A stretch of 58,635 bases of DNA, taken from NCBI GenBank assembly GCA_947466695.1, contig CANIFC010000003.1:1-58635 (forward strand), read 5' to 3'. Each line of letters starts with the position of its first letter. Position 1 is the first letter of the stretch. A program made the translations under genes and the position numbers. This DNA comes from Oxalobacteraceae bacterium (GTDB lineage Bacteria > Pseudomonadota > Gammaproteobacteria > Burkholderiales > Burkholderiaceae_D). Below are positions 9,547 to 20,244 of the stretch, in pieces. A model generated the notes under the pieces. It saw only the letters and a list, made by a program, of their open reading frames with translations. It searched no databases and was not told the DNA's origin.

Positions 9547-12129
9547 ATGTTGCAAGCCTATCGTGCCCACGTCGCCGAACGCGCCGCCCTTGGCATTCCA
9601 CCTTTGCCGTTGTCTGCCAAGCAGACCAGTGAAGTGATTGAATTATTGAAAAACCCACCACAAGGTGAAGAGACCACTCTGGTTGACCTGATCACCCACC
9701 GTGTTCCCGCTGGCGTCGATGATGCCGCCAAAGTCAAGGCAAGCTATCTGTCCGCCGTGGCACACGGTACCGAAACATGTGCCCTGATCTCACGCGAAAA
9801 AGCGACCCAATTGCTGGGCACCATGCTCGGTGGCTATAACATCAGCCCCCTGATAGCATTGCTCGATGACGCCGTCGTGGCGCAAGCCGCAGCCGATGGC
9901 TTGAAAAAGACCCTGCTGATGTTTGACCAGTTTCATGACGTCAAGGAAAAGGCAGATAAGGGCAATGCCCAGGCCAAAGCCGTTTTGCAAAGCTGGGCTG
10001 ATGCAGAGTGGTTCACTTCGCGTCCGGAAGTGCCGGCATCCATCACGCTGACAATCTTCAAGGTCGATGGCGAAATCAACACCGATGACCTCTCTCCTGC
10101 ACCTGATGCCTTCAGCCGCCCGGATATCCCGATGCACGCGCTGGCGATGCACAAGAATGCCCGTCCCGGTATCGTGCCGGAAGAAGATGGCAAGCGTGGC
10201 CCGGTCAAGTTTTTTGACGACCTCAAAACCAAGGGCCATCTGGTGGCCTACGTTGGCGACGTAGTGGGTACTGGCTCTTCACGTAAATCTGCGACCAACT
10301 CGGTTCTGTGGTTTACCGGTGAAGACATTCCTTTTGTGCCGAACAAACGCTTCGGTGGTGTCTGCCTGGGTAGCAAGATTGCGCCGATTTTCTACAACAC
10401 CATGGAAGATTCCGGTGCCTTGCCCATTGAGCTCGATGTCAGCCAGATGCACATGGGCGACGTTGTTGAACTGCGTCCGTTTGACGGCCAGGCATTGAAA
10501 GACGGCAAAGTCATCGCTGAATTTAAGGTCAAGAGCGAAGTGCTGTTTGACGAAGTGCGTGCCGGTGGCCGTATTCCTTTGATCATTGGCCGTGGCCTGA
10601 CAGCCAAGGCGCGTGAAGCGCTGGGCCTGCCGGTCAGCACCCAGTTCCGCCTGCCGCAAAATCCGGTCGATACCAAAAAAGGTTTCACGCTGGCGCAAAA
10701 AATGGTCGGTCGCGCTTGCGGCTTGCCTGAAGGTCAGGGCGTTCGTCCCGGTACCTATTGCGAACCGAAGATGACCAGTGTCGGCTCACAAGACACCACC
10801 GGACCGATGACCCGCGACGAACTGAAAGACCTGGCTTGCCTGGGTTTCAGCGCAGACCTGGTGATGCAGTCGTTTTGCCATACTGCCGCCTATCCAAAAC
10901 CGGTTGACGTCAAGATGCACCATGAGTTGCCTGATTTCATGAGCACCCGCGGCGGTGTTCCGCTGCGTCCGGGCGATGGCATCATCCATAGCTGGCTCAA
11001 CCGCATGCTCTTGCCCGATACCGTCGGCACTGGCGGCGACAGCCACACACGCTTCCCGATCGGCATCAGCTTCCCGGCCGGTTCCGGACTGGTCGCTTTT
11101 GGTGCGGCAACCGGCGTCATGCCACTGGACATGCCGGAAAGCGTATTGGTTCGCTTCAAGGGCAAGTTGCAGCCTGGCGTCACCCTGCGTGACCTGGTCA
11201 ATGCCATTCCGCTGTACGCCATCAAGGCCGGTCTGCTGACCGTTGCCAAACAAGGCAAGGTCAATATTTTCTCCGGCCGCATTCTGGAGATCGAAGGCTT
11301 GCCGGACCTGAAGGTAGAGCAGGCATTTGAACTGTCCGATGCGTCCGCTGAACGTAGCGCCGGCGGTTGCACCGTGCACCTGAACAAAGAGCCGATCATC
11401 GAGTACATCAACAGCAACATCACCATGTTGAAGTGGATGATCGCTACCGGTTACTCCGACGTGCGCACCATCAATCGCCGTATCGCGGCAATGGAAGCAT
11501 GGCTGGCTAATCCTGAGTTGCTCAAAGGCGATGCAGATGCCGAATACGCCGCCATTATTGATATCGACCTGGCCGATATCCACGAGCCTATCGTGGCCTG
11601 CCCGAACGACCCGGATGACGTCAAGACCTTGTCCGATGTTGCCGGTGCCGTGATTGAAGAGGTCTTCATCGGTTCCTGCATGACCAATATCGGTCACTTC
11701 CGTGCCGCCTCCAAGCTGCTGGAAAACAAGCGTGATATTCCGGTCAAGCTGTGGATGGCGCCGCCGACCAAGATGGACGCCAAGCAACTGACCGAAGAAG
11801 GCCACTACAACGTGCTCGGTTCTGCCGGCGCGCGGATGGAAATGCCGGGTTGCAGCTTGTGCATGGGTAACCAGGCACAAGTGAAAGAGGGCGCCACCGT
11901 GTTCTCGACCTCGACCCGCAACTTCCCTAACCGTCTGGGCAAGAACAGCAATGTCTACCTCGGTAGCGCCGAACTGGCTGCCATTTGCTCCAAGCTGGGT
12001 CGTATCCCGACAAAAGCGGAGTACATGGCCGACATGCAGGTATTGACCGGTGTCAACGACACTGTGTATCAGTATCTCAATTTCGACAAGGTCAAGGATT
12101 ACACCGACGCCGCAGCAACTGTTGCCTGA
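9547..12129 (+). CDS. acnB: Bifunctional aconitate hydratase 2 / 2-methylisocitrate dehydratase
   Basis: Begins [69 protein letters not shown]; start taken at 9547 behind an SD-like sequence (acagggag). Confidence 0.97.
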   Translation: MLQAYRAHVAERAALGIPPLPLSAKQTSEVIELLKNPPQGEETTLVDLITHRVPAGVDDAAKVKASYLSAVAHGTETCALISREKATQLLGTMLGGYNISPLIALLDDAVVAQAAADGLKKTLLMFDQFHDVKEKADKGNAQAKAVLQSWADAEWFTSRPEVPASITLTIFKVDGEINTDDLSPAPDAFSRPDIPMHALAMHKNARPGIVPEEDGKRGPVKFFDDLKTKGHLVAYVGDVVGTGSSRKSATNSVLWFTGEDIPFVPNKRFGGVCLGSKIAPIFYNTMEDSGALPIELDVSQMHMGDVVELRPFDGQALKDGKVIAEFKVKSEVLFDEVRAGGRIPLIIGRGLTAKAREALGLPVSTQFRLPQNPVDTKKGFTLAQKMVGRACGLPEGQGVRPGTYCEPKMTSVGSQDTTGPMTRDELKDLACLGFSADLVMQSFCHTAAYPKPVDVKMHHELPDFMSTRGGVPLRPGDGIIHSWLNRMLLPDTVGTGGDSHTRFPIGISFPAGSGLVAFGAATGVMPLDMPESVLVRFKGKLQPGVTLRDLVNAIPLYAIKAGLLTVAKQGKVNIFSGRILEIEGLPDLKVEQAFELSDASAERSAGGCTVHLNKEPIIEYINSNITMLKWMIATGYSDVRTINRRIAAMEAWLANPELLKGDADAEYAAIIDIDLADIHEPIVACPNDPDDVKTLSDVAGAVIEEVFIGSCMTNIGHFRAASKLLENKRDIPVKLWMAPPTKMDAKQLTEEGHYNVLGSAGARMEMPGCSLCMGNQAQVKEGATVFSTSTRNFPNRLGKNSNVYLGSAELAAICSKLGRIPTKAEYMADMQVLTGVNDTVYQYLNFDKVKDYTDAAATVA

Positions 12130-12160
12130 GCAGTTCCCGGCTAGCTAAATAGCCAGCCAC

Positions 12161-12199
12161 AAAAAAGCCCCGCAAGCGTATCGCTTGCGGGGCTTTTTT
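12161..12199 (+). terminator. Rho-independent terminator after acnB
   Basis: AAAAAAGCCCCGCAAGCGtatCGCTTGCGGGGCTTTTTT. Confidence 0.93.
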
Positions 12200-12524
12200 C
12201 ATTTTGGCTACCCGGATCACATAAAACTTACTTTGAAAAAAGTGAAAAACAGCGAGAAGGCAACGCAATAACAATGCGCAGGCCGATCCACTCTTGTGCT
12301 AAACCCGCTGTTTTACAGCAATGCCGGTTGATGTTGATAATTGTCACGCAATCAACCAGACCAAATCGTAAAATTCAAATAGTTGGTGTTGAAAAGCCAT
12401 AAAACAATCTACCCTGTGGCTCACGCAGGCTGTGTTGGTGAGGTACCGGCACCATCGGGATTCCTGTGAGCCTGCTTATACAGTCCAGTCACCCGCATCA
12501 TGCATTTCAGATGGAGTCTTACTT

Positions 12525-14252
12525 ATGGTCACCGCTAACGAGGGTTTCATCAGCAAAACACCTACCGGAATTGAAGGTCTCGATGAGATTACCGGCGGCG
12601 GTTTGCCAAGCGGCAGGTCAACCTTGCTATGTGGCTATACCGGCACCGGCAAGACCTTGTTTGCCTTGGAATTTTTAGTACGCGGTGTGCTGTTGCAGGG
12701 CGAAAATGGCGTTTTCATCACTTTCGAAGAAAACGCTGACGAATTATGCAAGAACGTTGCCTCGTTTGGTTTCGACGTTGATAAATTGCTGGCACAAAAC
12801 AAGCTCGAAATTGATCACGTCCAGCTCGAGCGCAATCAGGTCAACGGCACTTACGATCTTGACGGCCTGTTTATCCGGCTCGATCTGGCCTTAAAGAAAA
12901 CCGGTGCAAAGCGGGTCGTACTCGATTCTGTCGACATGCTTTTTCTGGCACTGCCCAATCCGGTTTTGGTACGCGAGGAAATCCGCCGTCTTTTACAGTG
13001 GCTCAAGAAACGCGCCCTGACCGTGATCATTACTGCCGAGCGCGGCAGCGTTGACCTGACCCGGGACGGCATGGAAGAATACGTTTCAGACTGTGTCATC
13101 GCGCTGGAAAACAGGATCGTACGCTATACCACGATGCGCCTGTTGCGCATCGTCAAGTATCGCGGCTCGGCACATGGTGCCAATGAATATCCGTTCCTCA
13201 TTGGTGAAAAGGGTATCTCAGTCATGCCCATCACCACCCTGAGCCTGGATCTGGATGTGTCACTGGAACGCATTTCCACTGGCGTACCAAGGCTCGACAC
13301 CATGCTGGGTGGCCAGGGCTATTTTCGCGGCAGTACCATTTTAGTATCCGGTCCGGTCGGTAGCGGCAAGAGCAGCCTGGGTGCCAAATTTGCCCTTGCC
13401 GCCTGCAGCAGGGGTGAGCGCTGCCTGTATTTTTCGCTGGAAGAGCCGCGCAACCAGATCATCCGCAATATGCGCTCGATAGGCATTGAGCTGCAACCCA
13501 TGCTCGACTCTGGCCTGTTGCAATTTGTCATGACACGACCCGCGCTGTGCGGTCTGGAAATGCATCTGGCCAATTTTCATCAGGCCATTACGGATTTCAA
13601 GCCTGCTGTTGTCGTCTTCGATCCGATCAGCACCCTGCATTCGATTGAAGACCCTACGGCTCTCAAGTCGATGCTGTTGCGTCTGGTCAATTTTCTCAGG
13701 GCACAAAAAATTACCGCTCACTTTATCTCGCTGACCGATAGCAGCACCTTGCCGGCAATCCCGGAAATGGGGATCTCGTCCATGATTGACAGCTGGGTGC
13801 AGTTGCGCGATATAGAGGTCAATGGTGAACGCAACCGCCTGATCCTGGTACTGAAGTCACGCGGCATGCCGCACTCTAATCAGCTACGCGAATTCACCCT
13901 CAGCGAGCATGGTATTGAATTAAGTGATGTCTATCTTGGCGCGAATGGTGTCCTGACCGGATCTGCCAGGCTGGCCCAGGAAGCGCGGGATAAGGCGATC
14001 ACCTTGTCGGTCCGACACGACATCGAATACCGCACACTTGAACTGGACACGAAGCGCAAGCTCAAAGATGCCCGGATCGCTGCCGTTGAAGCAGAGTTTG
14101 CCGCCAGTGAAGCGCAACTATTGCGCGCTACCAAGATTGACCGGCAAGAAGTGCAGCAAAGCAGAGAAACGAGCGAAAGACTGTCAAAATTGCGCCAGTC
14201 AGATACGCCGTTTACGGATGACCCGTCAAGCCACGATGGCACATCGTCCTGA
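12525..14252 (+). CDS. kaiC: KaiC-like circadian clock/RecA-superfamily ATPase with two KaiC domains
   Basis: Walker A GYTGTGKT and GPVGSGKS; catalytic FEE/LEE (FITFEENADE, YFSLEEPRNQ); C-terminal MGISSMIDSWVQLRDIEVNGERNRLILVLKSRG. Confidence 0.93.
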   Translation: MVTANEGFISKTPTGIEGLDEITGGGLPSGRSTLLCGYTGTGKTLFALEFLVRGVLLQGENGVFITFEENADELCKNVASFGFDVDKLLAQNKLEIDHVQLERNQVNGTYDLDGLFIRLDLALKKTGAKRVVLDSVDMLFLALPNPVLVREEIRRLLQWLKKRALTVIITAERGSVDLTRDGMEEYVSDCVIALENRIVRYTTMRLLRIVKYRGSAHGANEYPFLIGEKGISVMPITTLSLDLDVSLERISTGVPRLDTMLGGQGYFRGSTILVSGPVGSGKSSLGAKFALAACSRGERCLYFSLEEPRNQIIRNMRSIGIELQPMLDSGLLQFVMTRPALCGLEMHLANFHQAITDFKPAVVVFDPISTLHSIEDPTALKSMLLRLVNFLRAQKITAHFISLTDSSTLPAIPEMGISSMIDSWVQLRDIEVNGERNRLILVLKSRGMPHSNQLREFTLSEHGIELSDVYLGANGVLTGSARLAQEARDKAITLSVRHDIEYRTLELDTKRKLKDARIAAVEAEFAASEAQLLRATKIDRQEVQQSRETSERLSKLRQSDTPFTDDPSSHDGTSS

Positions 14253-14260
14253 GCCCCACC

Positions 14261-14626
14261 ATGTCCAGTACCCGGGGAGCAAGAATGAAAGTGGTCAAAA
14301 CGCCGCAAGGTGAACCGGCGATGCCGTCCGTCGAGTACGTGCTGCGGCTCTACGTGGCAGGTTCCGGCCTGCGGTCCATGCATGCGGTCGTCAACCTCAG
14401 GGCAATTTGCGAGCGTTACCTCAAGGGATCTTATCAGCTGGAGGTTATCGATTTGTATCAGCAACCGGAGCGCGCCAAGAGCGAGCAGATCATTGCCATA
14501 CCAACCCTGGTGAAAGAACTGCCGCTACCGGTTTGCCGCATTATTGGCGATTTATCAGATGCTGACAGGGTGTGCGATAGCCTGGGCATACATTCCGGGC
14601 GACGGCCACGTGGCATCTTGCCTTAA
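14261..14626 (+). CDS. kaiB: KaiB-like circadian clock protein
   Basis: YVLRLYVAGSGLRSMHAVVNLRAICERYL...LEVIDLYQQPERAKSEQIIAIPTLVKELPLPVCRIIGDLSD; start 14261 or 14285. Confidence 0.9.
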   Translation: MSSTRGARMKVVKTPQGEPAMPSVEYVLRLYVAGSGLRSMHAVVNLRAICERYLKGSYQLEVIDLYQQPERAKSEQIIAIPTLVKELPLPVCRIIGDLSDADRVCDSLGIHSGRRPRGILP

Positions 14627-14714
14627 CCAGATCGTTATCCTGAAACACGGTATCCCATCAACCTGTATGCCATTGCCCCATCCCATTACACTCCGGCGAG
14701 AGAGCCTGACCGCT

Positions 14715-17270
14715 ATGACAAAACGTCCCACACCCCACACCCTGGCACGTGTCCGCAGTGAATGCGGCAAATTGCGCGAACAACTCAAGCAACTGACCGC
14801 GACCCTGCATGCGATCCAGAATGGCCAGGTTGATGCCATCATGTCTTATACCGGCGACAAAGACCATGTACTGACCATCGAAAAGGCCGATAGCGCCTAC
14901 CGTACCCTGATCGAGGGCATGAATGAAGGGATCGTCACGATGGGCTTTGACGGCATCATCCTTTACAGCAACCGTCGCTTTGCCGAGATCCTCAATGCGC
15001 CGCTACCGAAGGTGATCTCCTCTCAAATCGAGGACTGGATCGTGCCCGGCGATATCGCCTTGTACGAATCCTTGCAGGAGCGCGCACGCAAGGGCGGTGG
15101 CAGGGCCGAACTGACGCTGTACAACAATGGTGCCATGATCCCGATTCAGGCCTCGGTCAATCTGGTGCGGCTCAATGGCCGCGACGCCATCTCCTGCATG
15201 GTCACTGACCTGACCGAACAAAAACTGGCGCTCCTGGTGCTGGAACAGGCCATCGAGGCAATTATTGTCTGTAATGACAAGGGCGATATCATCCGCGCCA
15301 GCGACGTCGCCCATGCGCTCACCACCGCCGATGTCATGGGCTTGCCGTTTGCCAGCGCCTTTCCGCTCAAGCTCACCGACGGCTCGGGCTTTGACCTCAT
15401 GCCCGCCCTGAGTGGCAAGCGGCTGCAGGTTGAAGTCATGCTGCGGCGTAATGATACCAGCCTGCATTTTTTACTCAATGCCGGTCCCTTGTCGAGCTTT
15501 CAGCCGGCGCTGCTCGGCGCCATCGTGACACTGACGGACATCACCGAACGTAAATTAGCCGAAAATGTCCTGCTGCTACGTAACCGCGCCCTTGAGGCCA
15601 GTACTGAAGCGATCTTCATCGCCCGCTGTGATACCGGAGGCAATATCATTGAATACGTGAATCCGGCCTTTGAGAAAATTACCGGCTATTCTGCCCGGCA
15701 AGTCATGGGTAAAGACTTGCTGGCGATCGAGCAGCAAATCGCCAGAAACCAGAACCTGAGCAAAATCAAGGACGCGCTGCACGATAAACGTCCCGGCCAT
15801 GCGATCACGCACAATACCCGACCCGATGGCAGTCACTTCTGGAGCGATCTCCATATCGCTCCCGTTACCGACGAGCATGGCGAAACTACACACTTTGTCG
15901 GTATACAAAACGACATCAGTGAATCGATGTTGCACCAGAGTACGCTTGAGTATCAGGCCAACCACGACGCCCTTACCGGCCTGCCTAACCGCCACCTGCT
16001 CAATGAGCGCTTGCAGCACGCCATCAAGACTGCCAGGCGGAGCCAGAACTTGCTGGCGCTGGTGTTTGTCGACCTTGATCACTTCAAGCTGGTCAACGAT
16101 ACGCTTGGGCATGATGTCGGCGATGTCGTCCTCAAGACCATTGCCAACCGGCTGCTGTCCTGCCTGCGCGATGCCGATACGGCCGCACGCTCGGGTGGCG
16201 ATGAATTTTTGCTGATCCTCGTCGAGCAGGAAAGTACCGAGAGTATCTCGGCCGTGATACGCCGCCTGCTCAAGGCGATTGCCCAGCCTATCGTCGTCAA
16301 TGAACAAAGCCTGCACGTCACCTGCAGCATTGGTATCAGCCTGTACGCCCAGGATGGCGACAACGTCAGCACCCTGCTCAAGAATGCCGACACGGCGATG
16401 TATCACGCCAAGGAAAAAGGCCGCAATAATTTTCAGTTTTTTAATAATGAAATGAATGTCAGGGTGCATGAGCGCTTCATGCTTGAAGCCTATCTGCGCC
16501 AGGCGATGGCTGAAGATAGCCTGACGCTCGCCTACCAGCCGCAAATCGACATCAGGACCGGCAGGCTGATCGGTATGGAAGCATTGCTGCGCTGGCATCA
16601 TGCCGACTTGGGCGAAGTGCCGCCGTCGCGTTTTATTCCGGTCGCCGAAGAGTCCGGCCTGATTATCCCACTGGGTGAATGGGTCTTGCGAACCGCCTGT
16701 GCTCAGGCCAAAGCATGGCAAGAAGCGGGTCTGCCGGCAGTCACCATGGCGGTCAACTTGTCCACCCGCCAGTTCAGGCATAATAATCTGGCGCATCTGG
16801 TGGCATCCATACTCAAAGAGACTGGCCTGCCAGCACAGTATCTGGAACTGGAACTGACAGAAAGCCTGGCGCTGGAGGACTCCGAAAAATTCATTCACAC
16901 CCTCAATGAACTAAAAATGCTGGGGCTACAGCTGACGATCGATGATTTCGGCACCGGTTATTCGAGTTTAAGCTACCTGAAACATCTGCCAGTGGACCGC
17001 TTGAAGATCGACATCAGCTTTATTCATGACATCGTCAGGGATAAGGGTGACGCAGCAATTGCGCAGATTATCATCATGCTCGGCCACAGCTTGCAGCTCA
17101 AGGTGATCGCCGAAGGTGTCGAAACCAACGAACAGCTCACGCTGCTGCTGCAGCAGGGCTGCGATGAGATCCAGGGCTTCTTTTTTAGCGAACCGCTGTC
17201 AACGGTAAAGATGGAAAAATTACTGCACAGCGCACGTACCCCGCAAGACTGGCTAGCGCACCAGACGTAA
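14715..17270 (+). CDS. PAS-PAS-PAS-GGDEF-EAL c-di-GMP signalling protein
   Basis: SGGDEFLLIL, GMEALLRWHH, DDFGTGYSSLSYLKHLPVDRLKID; N-terminal LHAIQNGQVDAIM...YRTLIEGMNEGIVTM. Confidence 0.92.
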   Translation: MTKRPTPHTLARVRSECGKLREQLKQLTATLHAIQNGQVDAIMSYTGDKDHVLTIEKADSAYRTLIEGMNEGIVTMGFDGIILYSNRRFAEILNAPLPKVISSQIEDWIVPGDIALYESLQERARKGGGRAELTLYNNGAMIPIQASVNLVRLNGRDAISCMVTDLTEQKLALLVLEQAIEAIIVCNDKGDIIRASDVAHALTTADVMGLPFASAFPLKLTDGSGFDLMPALSGKRLQVEVMLRRNDTSLHFLLNAGPLSSFQPALLGAIVTLTDITERKLAENVLLLRNRALEASTEAIFIARCDTGGNIIEYVNPAFEKITGYSARQVMGKDLLAIEQQIARNQNLSKIKDALHDKRPGHAITHNTRPDGSHFWSDLHIAPVTDEHGETTHFVGIQNDISESMLHQSTLEYQANHDALTGLPNRHLLNERLQHAIKTARRSQNLLALVFVDLDHFKLVNDTLGHDVGDVVLKTIANRLLSCLRDADTAARSGGDEFLLILVEQESTESISAVIRRLLKAIAQPIVVNEQSLHVTCSIGISLYAQDGDNVSTLLKNADTAMYHAKEKGRNNFQFFNNEMNVRVHERFMLEAYLRQAMAEDSLTLAYQPQIDIRTGRLIGMEALLRWHHADLGEVPPSRFIPVAEESGLIIPLGEWVLRTACAQAKAWQEAGLPAVTMAVNLSTRQFRHNNLAHLVASILKETGLPAQYLELELTESLALEDSEKFIHTLNELKMLGLQLTIDDFGTGYSSLSYLKHLPVDRLKIDISFIHDIVRDKGDAAIAQIIIMLGHSLQLKVIAEGVETNEQLTLLLQQGCDEIQGFFFSEPLSTVKMEKLLHSARTPQDWLAHQT

Positions 17271-17383
17271 TTTTTTGCAGTCAGCCATCCCGGGGATCAA
17301 AAGCTGCCGCGCACTACAGCGTACGATCAAGGCGATTGCATGAATAATGATCCAATTTTGTCAATGAGAATCCCAAATACCCA

Positions 17384-17419
17384 CGTCGTTCCCGCTTGTG
17401 TGAGAACGACGGCCTTTTT
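17384..17419 (+). terminator. Stem-loop followed by a T-tract
   Basis: GTCGTTCccgcttgtgtgaGAACGACggccttttt. Confidence 0.6.
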
Positions 17420-17481
17420 GAAATTGTCTTTATGTAATCACTATGGAGGTGGGCTAGGCAGAGATTGCAAAAAAACTTTTT

Positions 17482-17512
17482 ATGAATAATAATGAGAATC
17501 ATTATTATTCAT
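17482..17512. promoter_or_regulatory. Fur box upstream of TonB receptor
   Basis: ATGAATAATAATGAgaaTCATTATTATTCAT, 14+3+14 perfect arms. Confidence 0.9.
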
Positions 17513-17529
17513 ACCTAGTTGGAGATCTC

Positions 17530-19710
17530 ATGCCGCAACCATTTTCTGCCCGTTTATCCACGATCTCAATTGCCCTGCGTGCGGCATTCGCCGTCACCGT
17601 GTCCTGCCTTTCCATCGGGGCTGCGCTGGCGGACACGGTTGGGGCTACGGTCAAGCTTAGCGAGACCGAACCGCAGGCGTCTCCGATGAAACCGCAGGTA
17701 CCACCGATCACTCAGGTGAAGATCGTCGGCGTGATCGAGCGTGGCTATAAGGTCAAGAGCACAGCGATCGCGACCAAGACCGACACCTTGCTGCGCGATA
17801 CGCCGCAAGCGATTACGGTTATCACCGGCGAATTGATGCGCGATCAGGCGGTACAAAACATGGCCGATGTGATTCGCTACGTGCCCGGCATCGTCACGTC
17901 ACAAGGAGAAGGCAATCGCGACACCGTGATTTTTCGTGGTAACAGTTCAACCTCCGATTTCTACATCGATGGCATGCGCGACGATGTCCAGTATTTCCGC
18001 GATTTTTACAACATCGATAGCGTCGAGGCGATCAAGGGGCCCAATGCAATGATCTTCGGACGCGGCGGTTCGGGTGGCGTTATCAACCGCGTCAGCAAAC
18101 AGGCCCAGTGGAATGAGGTGCGAGAAGTGGCATTGAGCGTTGGCTCAAACAATGCACGTCGGGCGACTGCCGATCTCGGGGGCGCCGTCAACGACCATGT
18201 AGCGCTGCGTGTGAATGCGATGGTAGAAGAATCAGACAGCTTTCGCGATGGCGTCTCGCTCAAGCGCAGTGGCATCAATCCGACGATGGCGATCGGCGTC
18301 AATGCAGATACCAAAGTGCTGCTCGGTTACGAGCATTTTGAGGATAGTCGTATCGCGGATCGAGGCATTCCTTCGTTCAATGGCGAGCCTTTCGCGACCG
18401 ATCCATCGGTTTTTTTCGGCAATGCGAAAGCCAGTCCGACCTGGGCCAGGGTCGACGCGTTCAGCGCCGTCATTGATCACGATCTGGGCCATGGAATAAA
18501 GCTGCGCAACAGCACGCGCTTTGCCGATTACGACAAATTTTACCAAAACGTGTTTCCCGGAGCGGTTAGCGCGGATGGCAGCTCAGTATCCATTTCAGCC
18601 TATAACAATGCGACCCAGCGCAAAAATTTCTTCAACCAGACTGACCTGACCTTCTCGGAAATGACCGGTGCGATCGAGCACAAATTTGCCACCGGCATCG
18701 AATTGGGGCGCCAGGTGACGGACAATTTCCGCAACACCGGCTACTTTGCCGGGAACAAAACATCAATTGCTACTCCTACAAGCAATCCGGGCAGCGCGCC
18801 GGCACCCACGTTCAGACAAAGTGCGACGGACGCCGACAACCATAGTACAGCAACCGTTGCCTCCGTTTATCTACAAGACCAGATCATCTTTTCGCCGCAA
18901 TGGCAAGCCATCGTTGGACTGCGCTACGACCACTTCAAGATCGATTTCTTAAACCAGCGCAACAATACGACGATCGTACAAACAGATACCCCGCTGTCGC
19001 CACGCGCAGGATTGATTTACAAGCCATTTGAGGCCTTGTCGCTGTACGCAAGTTACAGCCTGGCGTTCGTGCCACGCGCTGGCGAGCAACTATCGTCGCT
19101 GACCCCTACCAATAAAGCCTTCGATCCGGAACAATTCAAGAACATGGAACTGGGCGTAAAATGGGACATTCAACCCAATCTGGCCGCCACCGCAGCACTG
19201 TATCAGCTCGATCGCAGCAATGTGATCATCGCCGACCCGAGCGATGCGAGCAAATCGGTACTGGCCGATGGCCAGCGCAGTAAGGGACTCGAACTCGGCC
19301 TGAGTGGCAAACTGAGCCGTGACTGGAGTCTGATGGGCGCCTATGCCTATCAGGATGCAAAGATCACGCAGACGCAGTCGAACGCGATTGTCGCTGGAGC
19401 ACGCGTGGCGCAAGTGCCCAAGCATACTTTTTCATTATGGAATCGCTACGATCTCAACGCTGCATGGGGTGCCGGCCTGGGCGTGATTTATCGCAGCAGC
19501 ATCGATGCATCGACATCAAACAGCGTTACCCTGCCCGGTTTCACCCGTTTTGATGGCGCGCTGTACTACCAGGTCAACAAGAATTTGACACTGCAAGTCA
19601 ATCTGGAAAACATATTTGATAAGCCATATTTTGCCTCGGCGCACAACGATAACAACATCACGCCCGGCGCACCGCGCGCGATCCGGATCGGTTTGAACGC
19701 CAAGTTCTGA
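17530..19710 (+). CDS. TonB-dependent siderophore receptor
   Basis: Plug DTPQAITVITGELMRDQ; YIDGMRDDVQYFRDFYNIDSVEAIKGPNAMIFGRGGSGGVINRVSKQ; C-terminal LENIFDKPYFASAHNDNNITPGAPRAIRIGLNAKF; start 17530 behind ttggag. Confidence 0.95.
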   Translation: MPQPFSARLSTISIALRAAFAVTVSCLSIGAALADTVGATVKLSETEPQASPMKPQVPPITQVKIVGVIERGYKVKSTAIATKTDTLLRDTPQAITVITGELMRDQAVQNMADVIRYVPGIVTSQGEGNRDTVIFRGNSSTSDFYIDGMRDDVQYFRDFYNIDSVEAIKGPNAMIFGRGGSGGVINRVSKQAQWNEVREVALSVGSNNARRATADLGGAVNDHVALRVNAMVEESDSFRDGVSLKRSGINPTMAIGVNADTKVLLGYEHFEDSRIADRGIPSFNGEPFATDPSVFFGNAKASPTWARVDAFSAVIDHDLGHGIKLRNSTRFADYDKFYQNVFPGAVSADGSSVSISAYNNATQRKNFFNQTDLTFSEMTGAIEHKFATGIELGRQVTDNFRNTGYFAGNKTSIATPTSNPGSAPAPTFRQSATDADNHSTATVASVYLQDQIIFSPQWQAIVGLRYDHFKIDFLNQRNNTTIVQTDTPLSPRAGLIYKPFEALSLYASYSLAFVPRAGEQLSSLTPTNKAFDPEQFKNMELGVKWDIQPNLAATAALYQLDRSNVIIADPSDASKSVLADGQRSKGLELGLSGKLSRDWSLMGAYAYQDAKITQTQSNAIVAGARVAQVPKHTFSLWNRYDLNAAWGAGLGVIYRSSIDASTSNSVTLPGFTRFDGALYYQVNKNLTLQVNLENIFDKPYFASAHNDNNITPGAPRAIRIGLNAKF

Positions 19711-19717
19711 TGTAGGG

Positions 19718-20115
19718 TTAATGCTTCAGTCTGATGCTAACGGGGGTGGTCGCCGGGTGCGATGGATACCAGCCGATCGCCTGCTGCAAGCCGCGTGCGA
19801 TATCGTGCGCGGGCGCATAACCGAACAGCGCAGCCGCTTTCGAAATGTCTGCTTGCGAATGGCGCCCGTCGCCGCTACGAAACTCGGCATAATGCGGAGC
19901 GTAATGGCGCAAACGAGGATAACGTTCGATCAGGAACGCACGCGTCATCGCAAACAACGCATTGAGCCGGGTACGCCCGTTGAAGGCCACGTTATAGACT
20001 TGACTGACGGTGGCCGGATTGTCGCTCAGCGCCGCCAGCAAATTAGCCTGGACGGCATTACCAACATAGTAAAAATACTGGCTGCTTTCGCCGTCGCTAT
20101 TGAGATACAACGGGC
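19718..20115 (-). pseudogene. C-terminal fragment of a UDP-GlcNAc 4-epimerase/NAD-dependent epimerase
   Basis: NSDGESSQYFYYVGNAVQANLLAAL...VYNVAFNGRTRLNALF...FRSGDGRHSQADISKAAALFGYAPAHDIARGLQQAIGWY; N-terminal Rossmann domain absent. Confidence 0.75.
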
Positions 20116-20244
20116 ATACAACGGGCGCGCATGAATCATTGAGGCGATCCAGTGCGGAATGGCGACAGCATAAGCGCATTCCGGATTCTGCTATGGTCAG
20201 AAAATATTGACGTGGTGCAGCCCGATTGTCTCCATGCCACAGCC

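Noticed and set aside
10786-11880. 364-aa minus-strand ORF inside acnB
   Set aside because: Shadow ORF antisense to a clear aconitase; His/Gln-rich composition and no recognisable domain.
15576-16898. 440-aa minus-strand ORF opposite the PAS-GGDEF-EAL gene
   Set aside because: Antisense to an intact GGDEF/EAL gene; arises from codon bias, no domain.
17482-17529. ORF-track start of the TonB receptor at 17482
   Set aside because: Lies inside the Fur box; the ATG at 17530 has an SD (ttggag) and a normal signal peptide.
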